A stretch of DNA of 64,000 nt from Phaenicophaeus curvirostris (lineage: Eukaryota; Chordata; Aves; Cuculiformes; Cuculidae): contig NC_091416.1 of the NCBI RefSeq assembly GCF_032191515.1, positions 7,264,001-7,328,000 of the forward strand, given 5' to 3'. The stretch's first letter is position 1, and the number at the start of each line of letters is the position of its first letter. The notes below the pieces were generated by a model, which searched no databases, had not been told where the DNA came from, and saw only the letters and a list, made by a program, of their open reading frames with translations. Positions 34,135 through 45,454 of the stretch are shown piece by piece. A program made the translations under genes and the position numbers.

Positions 34135-36189
34135 TGCTCATTGTTTGTGGGCATTGATTTATTTTTCTCATTCTTTCTGATTGTTATATTTTGGATGGTG
34201 CTTACTGATGTGAAAAAAGCCATCTCGTGTTGCTGATAACTCCAGAGATAACTGCAGAGGTCAAGGAACAGATGGGGACAGAGAAGAAAGGAGGGGAAAA
34301 AAAGTTTCAGCATCTCCAGCTCCATCCTCACTCCCTGCAAACCTGCAGAAAAATAGCATTGAGTGGCCCGGAATGGTTAATGAGATGAATTTCCCCGGGG
34401 CCAGACCGGAGGGAGAAAGGAAGGAAACAATTTAACTGTATTTCCTTGTTATCTGATCTCAGTCATTTTAATTTGTGCTCTCTTTGAGGTGTTCTCGGTT
34501 TTTTGTGTGTGTTCATCTTCTCCTGTCGCATGTGTGTTCAGCTGAGTAATGGATGACATTGCAAGAAAATGGGAGGTTTTCCTTTTCCAGCCCAGTAAAC
34601 CCCTCCAAGGTCACAGATGATGGAGGGAGATGATGCTTTCAACGTGAGGCAGAAAGGAGGGGAGAAACCCTTCTCTTATCATATCTTAATAAAATAAATT
34701 CGCTGGTGTATTCCCATCAGGTGCCAAGAGCAGCCTCATCCTTTCCCATTTTCTCTCCCTTCAATGATGGTAAAACCAGTCCAAAGCGATCACCCAAGGG
34801 GACCGAGAAAGTAATTGCTTGGTAAGAGAGATCAGGCTTTAAGAAGAGGTAGAAGAGAATTGCATCAGAGACCCAGGGACCCAAGGAGCACACAGGGTGG
34901 CCAAGAAACAGCTGAAGCCGGCAGCAGTGACTCCCTAAAGCTGGAGGAAAGTCCCTTACTTGGTTCAAGGTTTTTTTCATAGCATTTCAAAGAAGCAATT
35001 TGATAAAATGGCTATTAATTATGCCTGCCTTTGTTTGAGCAATTAAGGGGCCATTTCACTTTTGGGAGAGCCCAGATGAGTCTGAATGAGGTCAAAGCAA
35101 AGCAAAGCCACCTTAAGCTTAATTGTAAAAGCAGTTTGATGCTTGGAATTTGGCCTCTGGAGCTGCGTTTAGCTTCAAGACCAAGGCAGAGATCTCTGCA
35201 TCCTAAAACCATTCAGGGAAGCAGAAATAAGGATGCTAACAAACCTTTCGGTCACAGCAACAACGCAACGGCAGGAGTTGCCCAGGAGGAATCGCAGCCC
35301 ACAAAAGCCTCACCGTTGTGAGGACAACATTACAGTGCCGATCCAAAGCAAAAAGGAGCCCTGCAGCTCTAATTAAAAGGGCCGTTGTAGCTAATGATCT
35401 GCCCAGTGCTAATTAACTTCAAAACGTGGCAGCTCAATACGCTTTCCGCTCTGCTGCTGTGTTTGTTGCTGTTCGTGCGTGCAAACGCCTTCTCCAGGCA
35501 CCTCTTTGGGTCAGCATTTTCCTGAGCCATCCCCAGGATCATCTCCCAAGCAGGAATAACCAAATCTCTGCAAACTTCTGATATTACTCCTCCTCCTTCT
35601 CCTCTCTCCTTTAATTATTTTTTGTTTTCTTTTTTTTTAATTTTCCCAGTTCTGGTTCCAAGTCCCAGAAAGAAATGACTTAGAACAGAAGTGCCTTCTA
35701 AGCCATATTTAAAGCATCGCACCAGCACGACGCCCGCATAAAGTTCAGGTAGCACGGTAATTTAAATTTAGCTTGCGGAGGCAACGAGGATGCAGCCGTG
35801 CCCTTCAGCAGTGGATTTCCCTCACTTTCCTTCCAACCTGGTTAGGGATTTTTGCACTGAAGCTCCTGTGCACTGCTTTCATTGGGGTGATTTTGGATGT
35901 AGGATGGGATATGGTCATCCCAGCTTTGTGTTGGAAATCAGGTCTCCACATCGGTGTCAGGCAGAGAAACCATCAGTTTTAAGTGTCAGATTTGGGGTTT
36001 ATTAAGTCTGATCGCCTGTCATGGGTGAGGGCCTATTGCACAATGGAGAAAAAGGTTTCCAACCCCCCAAAAATGATCTGTAGGGTCTTTATTGTTTGCT
36101 ACATCCATCCAAGCCCACCCCATCGCCTGCTCCTTAGAGAAACACAGTACTATGGAAGCGTGACTGGCAGCCAGCCTTTGCCATCTGCT

Positions 36190-36315
36190 CTGGCCCCTCA
36201 TTATGGATTCACAACAAACATATGTGACAATTAGATCTGTAAAAACATCTCGCGGATCATATGCGATTGAAACACGGGCATATGCTCTCTGCCCAATAAA
36301 TCCCACATTTAAGCT
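36190..36315. other. candidate conserved non-coding element
   Basis: A CpG-retaining, AT-rich block (CATCTCGCGGATCATATGCG; CAATAAATCCCACATTTAAG) lies in the middle of the longest repeat-poor interval. Inference only. Confidence 0.2.
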
Positions 36316-37861
36316 GGGTTTCCTCCTGAAGAAGACTCCGGGGAAGAGATGTTCTCCTCACCTACGCTCGCACGTCAGAGGGAAGGTTTGCAAGAGAAAT
36401 TCTGCTCTGCTAGAGGAGAAGGGAAATATGAGGATGGTTGGAGGCACCTTGGACGTACAAAGGGATGATTCCTTAAGGCCAAAGAGCACAGATCACACTT
36501 GATGAGCCAAAACCCATAGGAAGGTTCATATCATAGGGGTGCCCTGAGGTTTGCACAAGGTCTCTGTGCCTCCTCTGTTGAAGAAGCACCTCTGTGCAAG
36601 CCCCGCTTGTCGCATGAGTGACTGATTATGACGATAACTGTTCTCAGTAGCCCTAATTGAATTGCTGCTTGAAAAGGAGCAGCTCAGAGAGAGGATGGCC
36701 AGGATAATAGTTACTGACTCCTCAGCAGCCAGGCAGCGCTGGCGCCAGGAGCACCGCTGCTTCATTGGTGGGTCGTGATGAAGGAGCAGAGCATCAGTCT
36801 GTGTGGCTGCAGCTCCTTGTTGCTTCAAACTCCTTGCAATCCACGAGAAGATTATCAGGAAAGAGGCAAAAATCACCCTCAGAGCCTGGAAAGCCACCTA
36901 TCAATTCTCCAACCCCCATCTGCTCTTCAGCCTTTGAAAGAAGTCACTCCTGTTGTCTCATGATGCTCAATAAATTCTTGAGACCTGGAGAAATCCACTC
37001 TTTTCCTCTGCCAGACATCTTCCCACTCTCTTCAAAATTACAAGCTCTCCTCACCCCCTCCTTTGCTTCCCCTCTAATAACTTAGGAAGGGGAGAGACCC
37101 TCGCAGCGCAGGCAGCAGCGTTCTTGTAAACAGCCCCTTGTGTTTCCCCAAATTGCCTTTTCATTAATATCACCTGGCTTTGTTGTAGCAATAAATTGGG
37201 CATATAGCATCTGCACATCAGCTGCGTTCAAGTACTTTGATAAAGGAGCCCTCTGATACCTCTTCTTTTTCAGTTCTTTTCAGCCCCAGAGTAGGGATGT
37301 GCTGCAAGGCTGCTTCTTCCGAAGAATGTGATGCTGCAGTCCTGGCAGGCTTTGGGGAGTTAGTTTTCATTTAAAAGTTTAAAACGTTGCATCTCTGCAA
37401 GATGTTCCTGGGGTGAATCCAGAACCGAGATTTTTGCTGGGGATTCTGATTGTCAGCTGGTCACTGGAAGAATGAACGGCTGCTCAGGCCAGGCTGGAGA
37501 AACCCTGGGAATTCCAAACTGATGGATGAGTACATGGGCATCTCGGTATTTTTGGAGATTTCCTTCTTTCCTGAAGGTGAAAACATACAGAATGAATATA
37601 ACTGGTAACCCACAATCCCAGTCTCTAGGAAAATAGAGACAAGCTGAGATTTAATTTAATGGAAGCACAAAGCTTAAGGATGAAAATAAAAGGGAAGCCC
37701 TGAAAAAGGCCCTTCAGGGGTTGGGGGACATCAACGGGGAGCTGAGACAGTCAGGAACTGCTGCAAGGGAAGGTTTGGGTTCTTAGTGGGTGTAAAGGGT
37801 GTACAGGGACTTGCAATTTCACGCTGGTCACTAATGCTGGAGAGAAAAAAGAAAATGTCTT

Positions 37862-38463
37862 ATAGAATCATAGAATATTTTGGGTTGGAAGGGACATTAA
37901 AGCCCATCCAGTCCCACCCCCTGCCATGGGCAGGGACACCTCCCACTGGATCAGGGGCTCCAAGCCCCATCCAACCTGGCCTTGAACCCCTCCAGGGATG
38001 GGGCAGCCACCCCTGCTCCGGGCAGCCTGGGCCAGGGCCTCCCCACCCTCACAGCAAAACATTTCTCCCTAAGATCTCATCTCAATCTCCCCTCTTGCAG
38101 CTCAAATCTGTTCTCCCTCACCATCTCCCTGCACTCCCTAATCAAGATCCCCTCCCCAGCTTTCCTGGAGCCCCTTTCAATCCTGGAAGCTGCTCTAAGG
38201 TTCCCCTGGAGCCTTCTCTTCTCGAGGATGAACAAACACGTTTCTCTTGGTCTGTCCTCGTACAGGAGGTTCTCCAGCCCTTGGATCATGTCCATGGCCT
38301 CCTCTGCACTCGCTCCAACGGCTCCATGTGCTCCCTGTGCTCAGGACTCCAGAACTGGACACAGGGCTCCCGGTTGGGTCTCTCCAGGGCAGAGCAGAGG
38401 GGGCAGAATCCCCTCCCTCGCTCTGCTGGTTCCGCTGCTTTGGATGTACCCCAGGACAGGGTT
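37862..38463 (-). mobile_element. CR1 LINE fragment, group A, long copy
   Basis: The reverse copy starts ATAGAATCATAGAATATTTT and extends to the antisense of the SALVRPHLE and AKKA-adjacent segments near 38440. The minus strand has ORF2 remnants in two frames: MDMIQGLENLLYEDRPRE and LEKRRLQGNLRAASRIERG at 38077-38295, and SALERPNREPCVQFWSPEHR with LERVQRRP at 38286-38483. The plus strand has a 238-codon open frame (37786-38502), which is antisense CR1 and not a gene. Confidence 0.96.
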
Positions 38464-39195
38464 TTCATATATAATATCTGCATAGCAGCAAGAGGCCTAT
38501 GAATCTATGAATTGAACACTGGACAATATTGTGTCCTACCAACTACTGTTTCCTGGGCATCATGTGCCAAAATAGGGTCAATGCTCTCCAAAAACGCTCT
38601 CCCCATCTTTATCTCCCCACCATGCCCTTCCACCCCTTTTCTCTCCTTTTCCCCATCCTTCACCCCTCAGCAAATGCCACTGTTAAATATCACTCAAGGA
38701 AAAGGCTGGAGAATGATAAACAAAGTCACTGGACTCCAAGACAGATCATGGCAAGAGAGGAGATAAATCCTGAGAATACAGCCTGCACGGGCAGGAAAAG
38801 ACAAACACTGAAATAAATATGAAAAGAAGACAAATTTGGGCTACAGGGAGCGGGTGAGCCAGAGAGAGAGAGGAAATTGCACTCAGATAGACAAGGTTTC
38901 CTGGAGACAAAGGTAAAATTGGGAAAAATGAGACCTAAGCTGAAGGGGGATAAATCAAGAGGGCAGCAATGTCTGAAAATTATTGGGAATGAAGCCTTCC
39001 CAGTAAGTGAGACATTGCCTGCAAGAGCGATCTGCTGCGAGCAGCAAATACAGCCATGGCCACAAGGACAAAGCTGTAGTCGGGTAGGCAAATCTGTTGG
39101 GTGACCCTGACTTGTTCGCTTATCCTGAAGGGTTTTCCAGACAGCTGCATCCCCAGGTGGTTTGGGCTTTAGGAAGCTCTTCCTGCTTGGCTTCC
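38464..39195. other. unique non-coding DNA
   Basis: No gene was recognised. A 175-codon minus-strand frame (38726-39253) overlaps the next CR1 and shows no family features. Confidence 0.4.
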
Positions 39196-39299
39196 ATAAA
39201 ATCATAGAATGGTTTGTGTTGGAAGGGACCTTATACATCATGGGCAGGGGCATCTTCCACTAGATCAGGGTGCTCAGAGCCCCATCCTGCCTGGGTCCA
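39196..39299 (-). mobile_element. short CR1 3' end
   Basis: The terminal repeat complement (AAATCATAGAATGGTTTG) is followed by about 85 bases of tail, with a deletion between GGACCTTATACATC and ATGGGCAGGGGCATC relative to other copies. Confidence 0.9.
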
Positions 39300-40139
39300 A
39301 AGAGCAAGCTTTGGGGGAGGAAAACTGCACAGGGAGCAGGGGTTTTTGGACAAGAATCCATGCCTCCAAACCACCAGAACCTCTTCATTTCCCCCAACCC
39401 CCCACATTTTATTGAGGAAAAGCATGCTCTGGCTGTAACTTCATTTTCTAAAGCAGGGTTCAACCACGCAAATGGAGTCAATTCTTTTTGCCAAAGGTTT
39501 TTAGCAGAAATTTTCCTTTTACAGCATCTTCCCAAGGAAAAAAAAACAGTTGTTAAACTCTTCCTGAAGCCACTAAATCCTCCCTGGAGGGACCAGCACT
39601 GTACCACAGTGGGGCACCTCTTCAGCCTGGTGACTCCTCAAGACCAGCAATATTTTTACCCTGGGACTTGTCTTGCTCCTTGTCTCGATGACACTGCACA
39701 GATAAATAACAGCAGCAATCCTAAATTGAGATCACAACATGCTTTACACTTCTCTGTTGCACTGCAGGCAGGGAAAGCTCTCCCCAGGCTGTAGGAATGC
39801 AGCATGGGATTATTTATTTTCTTTTGTGCCAGGCAAAGCTGTGACATAAAGCCTACAGCTTGTTGTATGTTGTTTTTTTCCACATCTCCCCCACTTTGCT
39901 TTGGCAAGAAACTGAGTTTTCAGCTGGGAAGAGCATGTGCCAAACACACCCCCAAATTTTCCCTGGGAAAGCAGAAATCTGAACACCAACACGCTACAAC
40001 TTGGCAGCTCTGCCTTATAGGGGGTGGGAATATTAAAGAGCCAATGGTTTCTGTAGAGAAAATACTCTGTTTCCCATCAAAAATCAACTTCTTTCTTCCT
40101 TGTACCTATTGTGATGTCTTTGCTCATTTTTTAGCAGTT
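39300..40139. other. unique non-coding DNA
   Basis: No gene was recognised. Overlapping open frames on both strands (174 codons at 39270-39794, 115 codons at 39260-39607) start in or next to the CR1 tail and show no domain. Confidence 0.4.
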
Positions 40140-40656
40140 TCATAGAAACACAGAATATCCTGGACTGGAAGTGATCCACCAGGATCATTGAGTCCAACTC
40201 CTGTCTCTGCACAGGACACCCCCACAATTCACAACGTGGGGCTGAGGGTGTTGGCCAAATGCTTGTGCAATATTGTCAGGCTTGGTGCTGTGACTGCTCC
40301 CGTGGGAGATGTTCCTGTGTTCCACCACCCTCTGGGGGACGAACCTTTTCATAAAGTCCAACCTAACCCTCTCCTGGTGCATCTTCCTGCCATTCCCTCA
40401 TGTCTAGAGAGAAGCACTCAGCACCTGCTCTTCTTCCTCCCCATGTGAGGAAGCTGCAGAGTACGATGAGGTCTCCCCTCAGTCTCCTCTTCTCCAGGCT
40501 GAACAGACCAAGGGACGTCAGCTGATCCTCACGCTCTTCCCCTCCAAACACTTCACCAATTCCATGTCCTCCTCTGGATGCTCTCCAGTAGCTTTAGATC
40601 CATTTTATTCAGCGGTGCCCAAGCTGCATGCAATGCTCAGAGTGGGGCCGCACCAA
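40140..40656 (-). mobile_element. CR1 LINE fragment, same older subfamily as 13587-14102
   Basis: The reverse copy starts TCATAGAAACACAGAATATC. Its tail has the subfamily-specific CATTGAGTCCAACTCCTGTC then CTGCACAGGACACCCCCAC. On the minus strand RVRLDFMKRFVPQRVVEHRN (40185-40382) and GLFSLEKRRLRGDLIVLCSF (40363-40551) are the ORF2 tail in two frames. The match fades near 40656 in the RPLLE-equivalent region. Confidence 0.93.
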
Positions 40657-41962
40657 TTTGTGGGTGGCACAAGGGTCTTGGTGTGGCTGGTTGTGGAAGC
40701 ATGGAAACTCAAGGGATTTTGAAGGCGGATTGGAAGCTGATCTAGCCAGAGACAGCAGGGTTCCCTTATGTAGGCTTGCTCTCCCCAAAGGTTTGGGGAC
40801 ACCTCATGGTTGGTGTGGCTCCCCCAGGCAGCACCAAAGTTGCTAAACACTGTGATGTCCCAGATGCCCAAAGATTCTCCAAGGAAATTTTCTCTGGATT
40901 CAAGCACAAGCCAAAAGAAAAAGGAGACAGAAAAGCTAATGTCTAAGCTCAGAGCAGCTCAGCTCATCCAGGTCCCACTGATATGCTTGCTTTTTATATA
41001 CCCGTATTCCCCCTGCACTCGCTGCTCTCCTGGCCTTTTCCCCTCTCTTCCTCTCTCTGATTTATGTAATTTGATGTCCTGGTTGGGAGCTGATATTATG
41101 ACACGTCCAGACTTCAAAATAAACCTCCCTCTTGATACCAGGTTATTTTATTGGGTGCATCAAGGCTGAAAACAACCTCATTCATCTTAAGAAATGTATT
41201 TTCCCATTTGCTGTATAAATACATACATGTTTCCTTGCATTATTCACCTCGGCACAGCAGATAGATGAGCAGCAACCACGGCACCACATTTTTATTTCTC
41301 ACTCTGAAACAGAAAAGGCACCAGGGAGGTTTTGTGGCAGGAGCTCGGCGGTATGGAAAAATCGGCTGGGGCAAAGGGTGGGGAGAAAATGGATTGGAGA
41401 GGAGAGATCCTGCTCCCAGCCAAAGTCCTCTGGGGATGGGGACAAGTTCTGGTCTTTAGGGTCCTTGTCCAGGTCAGGGAGATGGTTTGGAAACAGAGGA
41501 AATAGAGCAGGAGAAAAAGCCAAAGGAGAGATGAAAAATAAGACAAGGAGGAAAAAAAAATAGGTAGAGGAAAAGAGGGAGGAATGACAAGAGAGGGGGA
41601 AAAATGAATAATTGAAAGTCTGTGATAAACACTGTGTAGACACACTGAAAAAATGCCTGTGTGAAAATGTAATTACTGGCTGTATCAATAACATCAGCGC
41701 ACAAGAGCGGCTGCACTGGGGTTATGACCTAAACAAGCCATAAGTCTTGTGAATGCTTAATTCAGTTGCACCTTAGAAATCATCTGTGTTAAAGTCCAGG
41801 CATCTTAATTCCCCCACATCTCCACAGTGATTTCATGAAATAATAAAAGGGGAACACAGCCTTTCAGTTGGGAGGCTCACACTGCTAAAACTCTAATGGT
41901 TTTTAGCTACAGATGCACTGGTCCTGTAGAGACTAGGTTAAGGAGAAAAAATGTCTATGGCT
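40657..41962. other. unique DNA with a purine-rich tract
   Basis: No gene was recognised. 41487-41612 is almost entirely purine on the plus strand (GGAAA/GAGAAA/GGAGG phrases), the kind of tract that can adopt triplex structure. It leaves pyrimidine-encoded Ser/Phe/Leu-rich open frames on the minus strand (41292-41716) that are compositional. Confidence 0.45.
41487..41612 (+). repeat. polypurine low-complexity tract
   Basis: This G/A-rich tract of about 125 bases has few pyrimidines. Confidence 0.7.
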
Positions 41963-42240
41963 AACAGACCAAACCAACAGCCCCAGTGGTCAACAGTCCC
42001 AGCAGGCAACAGTACCAATGGCCAACAGTCCTGATAACCACCAGACCCAAGAGCAAACAGATCCAATGACCTAGAGTCCTGATAAGCAGCAGATCCAACA
42101 GTCAACAGATCCAAAGGTCAACAGTCTTGATAACCAACAGACCCAAAAGCCAACACATGTGAAAACCAAAAGCCTTGATAGCCAATAGCACTGATGGCCA
42201 GCAAATCCAATGGCTAACAGCCTCAACAGTTCCAATGGAC
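41963..42240 (+). repeat. 16-bp minisatellite organised as a 48-bp higher-order repeat
   Basis: There are 18 consecutive units with consensus AACAGTCCCAATGGCC. All are exactly 16 bp except the first (13 bp) and unit 17 (9 bp, at 42216-42224). Units whose middle reads CCTGATAA or CTTGATA start at 42024, 42072, 42120 and 42168, exactly every third unit, and the shortened unit at 42216 falls on the same beat. The array therefore evolved by copying 48-bp blocks of three units. It lies directly upstream of a CR1 tail. No coding role is evident. Confidence 0.95.
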
Positions 42241-42249
42241 AATAATGTG

Positions 42250-42347
42250 GGAGGTAACCCTGCCATGGTGGGGGGGGTTGAAACTAGATGATCTTTAAGA
42301 TCCCTTCCAACCCAAGCCAAGCTATAATTCTACGATTCTATGATTCA
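42250..42347 (+). mobile_element. short CR1 3' end
   Basis: Forward tail: TTGAAACTAGATGATCTTTA, then TCCCTTCCAACCCAAGCC, ending in ATTCTACGATTCTATGATT. The subfamily differs from groups A and B in the ACTAGATGATC phrase. It faces the next CR1 tail-to-tail. Confidence 0.88.
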
Positions 42348-42394
42348 GTGACCAACAGGACAGGGTTTGCCAACATAACCTGGGGGCATTCTTC

Positions 42395-42815
42395 ATCACC
42401 GAATCACTAGGTTGGAAAAGACCCACTGGACCATCGAGTCCAACCATTCCCATCAAACACTAAACCATGCCCCTCAGCACCTCGTCCACCCGTCCCTTAA
42501 ACACCTCCAGGGAAAGTGACTCCACCACTTCCCTGGGCAGCCCATTCCAGTGCCCAATGACACTTTCCATGATATTTTTTTTCCTAATGTCCAGCTTGAA
42601 CCTCCCCTGGTGGAGCTTAAGGCCATTCTCTCCTGTCCTGTCCCCTGTCACTTGGGAGAAGAGCCCAGCTCCCTCCTCTCCACAACCTCCTTTCAGGTAG
42701 TTGTAGAGAGCAATGAGGTCTCCCCTCAGCCTCCTCTTCTCAAGGCTAAACAACCCCAGCTCTCTCACCTGCTCCTCGTAAGACTTGTTCTCCAGCCCCT
42801 TCCCCAACTTCAGTA
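42395..42815 (-). mobile_element. CR1 LINE fragment, group B, ORF2 tail still open
   Basis: This reverse copy has a minus-strand frame (42460-42807) that is uninterrupted for 115 codons to the natural stop: KGLENKSYEEQVRELGLF, LRGDLIALYNYLKGGC, GENGLKLHQGRFKLDIRKK, HWNGLPREVVESLSLEVF, DEVLRGMV. It is 5'-truncated just upstream of the ATKxxKGLE segment. It has only the last part of ORF2, so it cannot be functional. Confidence 0.96.
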
Positions 42816-45454
42816 CTCATGGAAGCTGACTTCAAGTCATGCCTTGTCCCCATGAAGAAGAACATATACGGAAAGAGTTAAACCCCCCATTCGCTTCCTT
42901 GTGAGCCCCAGATGACTTGAAGCCTACATCTGCTGTTTTTAAATCACTTGTGGGGATGTGCAGAGGATGCCTTTTAATTGGACACCATTGCTGACTGTAA
43001 GGAGTCCAAAATGAGACTCTCCTTTTCTTCATTAACTTCCTGCAGGTCTTTGGGGTTTCATTTAATTTCACCAACAACCCTCGCTTATCAGTGGCTGCAG
43101 TGCTATGATGGTTTCCTAATTGCACCCTGAATACTGGGATAGGAAAATCAAATTCTTTAACCCTAGAAATGTCCTGCACCGTCTCAGCCTTTTGCAGCCT
43201 GGAGGCCTCACTGGCTCTGCTAATGCATCATCTTCTGGCCAACTCAGCTTGGTCTGCAGGTATCCTGTGGTGGTCCTGCCTCCTTTAGTCTTACCTGTAC
43301 CCAGACCCAGCTGGGAGCAAATCAGCCCCAAGGTGGTGTCTGTGGTCTTCCTTGCACACCATAACTTGTTGCAATCCTGGTCCTTCCTCGCACACCAATC
43401 TCCTTGTGCCCAGAAGCACTGATAAACCCAACAGATGCAGATTTAACGTTATCGGGTGATGCAGGGCATGTTTAGCAGGAACTTGAAGGATCATAGCAAG
43501 AGGACTGGATGTAATCCAGGCTGCAGCGGATCAGGAGCTGAAAAGCCGCCACTGCTTCTTCGTCTTTTCCTTTTTATTTTCTTCTATTTTTTTCATTGGT
43601 TCAAGATTGCAAAGAGGCTGAGAGAGAAGAAAGGGGAACACAGGGACTGAGTGATAACGGGTGATGGACGTGATGCTGTATCCTCATCGAGAATACCAGA
43701 GATTGTAACGCATTGAGAAATCAAACTGACAAGTGGGAACGCAGGCTCAGCATAAGAAACGGCGACTCGTTCTGAGCTCCTGCAGGCCTGGAGAGCTTTT
43801 CGCTTCTCCTCACGATGGATTAAGTGGATGTTGGCGATAGATAATTTTAAACTCCTTCTGCAATGTGTTCTGGCTTGTCACATCCTCAGGGAGGCCTGGA
43901 GCCACAGAGACAAGCACCCAGCGTGATGCTCACAGACATGAAATTCCTTGAACAAGGTTGGGGGGGGATTGGAAAAAGCAATATCCAGTGAAGCTGGTGC
44001 CACCAGGGAGCCTTTTTCTACTTGGCCAGACTCAACCATGGAGCTGCCAGGGATGAGTGAGGAATCAGGTCAGGATTTCAGCTGGTTTGGTAGCCAAAGA
44101 GGATGCTGGCCTTAGCCAACAAGTGGCTGAGAATTTAGTAGGTTCTCCAGGAACACATGGAGTTGTTAACCTTGTCAGTCCTGGAGAACTGCAATGATTT
44201 TTGTCAGATTTAGAAGCAAAGTGATCCCAAACCCCAAGTTGCTCAGCACCATAGTAAGAGCAGGCATCTGCAATGCATCCAAAAGTGCTCCTTCCCTGCT
44301 GCAGTCACCTGGGTTCACACTCTTTGCCTCAGTTTCCCTCGCACTGCAATTAAAAATCATTATCCTGGGGTAACAGTGGAGGAAGCTGAGTTTCAGGACA
44401 AAAGAGAGGTAAGTCCCAATACCAACACAAAAAAAATGAGAGAAAATCCTCCCAGGATCAGAGAGGTGCAATGAGGCCTTGGGAGAAAAACATCCTAATA
44501 ATAAAAAATACAAAATTACAATTGTTCTTTCTAATTATTTTGCAGTGCAATGTGCACAGCACCAGCTCAGATCAAATCCTTCTGGGGAATTTGGTTTTTA
44601 AGGCTTTCATGCATCCCCCTTTCCCTGGATCTCTCTCTTCTGTTGGGCAGCGCAGCAGAAGGAGTGGCTCTGGAAGGGCAGGGGATGCTCTGCAAGCGGA
44701 ACAGAGCCAGAGGCTGCTTTGAAAATCCCCAGGGCAAAGGAGCAGGGCTGAGACTGGATGTCCTGCCTGAGCCACCATCCGCTTAAAATTGGCTGAGAAA
44801 TGGAGCAGCTTTGATGAAAAATGCTTGCCTTTACCACTCCTGTCCAAACAGCATTAGGTGTCGAGCTGATAGTGCGGCTTTCACCTGATGCAGCAGCAAG
44901 AAAAAACATGCCCAGATAGAGAGTCTGTCTTCTGCTGAGCTGGGAGTGATGACAGGGTATGTGGAAGTTCCAGTTAATAAGTTCAAAGGCAGTGGATGCT
45001 GGAAAACGTCTCTAACCCAAATGAGAAATAAAGATTGCGATGTGAAAGCCCTGGCAGCACAGGAGGCAAGCGCTCACCCAGGCACAGGCAAATTCCTGGG
45101 CCAGAAAACCAGGATTGTAGTGAAAATGAAAGCATTTAAAGAAAAACCTCACTATACATGTCCATACATGCAACTTTATGTCAAAACTGTTGAGATTTTG
45201 GGGTGTTTGTGCTTCCATGATGAGCATATTTGGGGGTTTTAGCTGGTTTCTGCCCATTCTCTCCACTGCTTGTGAAGAAATTGGTTCAAACTTCATAAGA
45301 GTAGAGTTGAAATATCTTTGAATTTTGATTAATAATGAGATCTCCATATGGGATGCATAATAATCCAATCCCTGCCTGTGCCATCCAGTCAGATATAGGT
45401 CAGCCTGCGATACTGATCTTCAATAAACCCTTGAGCACTGGGAGAGATCCAGGC
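42816..45454. other. unique non-coding DNA
   Basis: No gene was recognised. A possible SINE-like remnant lies near 44320-44400. Open frames up to 118 codons have no recognisable features. Confidence 0.4.
44320..44400 (+). mobile_element. possible MIR-like SINE remnant
   Basis: TTTGCCTCAGTTTCCCTCGC followed by an A-rich AATTAAAAATCATTATCCTG resembles the MIR phrase CTCAGTTTCC...AAATGGGGATAATAAT. The match is weak and short and may be chance. Confidence 0.25.

Larger units (their letters stand above)
31871..37861. other. long unique stretch (6 kb) with no recognised repeat or gene
   Basis: This is the longest CR1-free interval in the window. Short open frames (up to 123 codons at 36526-36897) have no recognisable family features. 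It contains a TA dinucleotide run (34118-34134), T-rich tracts near 33530 and 35630, and candidate constrained blocks at 33130-33270, 35690-35790 and 36190-36315. Confidence 0.45.

Noticed and set aside
37786..38502. 238-codon open frame, the longest in the window
   Set aside because: Its sequence is the antisense of a CR1 tail and recurs in other CR1 copies. It has no conserved domain.
38726..39253. 175-codon minus-strand frame as a possible secreted protein
   Set aside because: It starts inside or next to a CR1 tail, has no signal peptide at its start, and matches no family I recognise.
41292..41716. Serine/phenylalanine-rich minus-strand frames resembling membrane proteins
   Set aside because: They come from the complement of a polypurine tract, so the hydrophobic look is compositional.
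41963..42240. Regular repeats that could be taken for a CRISPR array
   Set aside because: The 16-bp units are directly adjacent, with no spacers of unique sequence, and the surroundings are vertebrate DNA.
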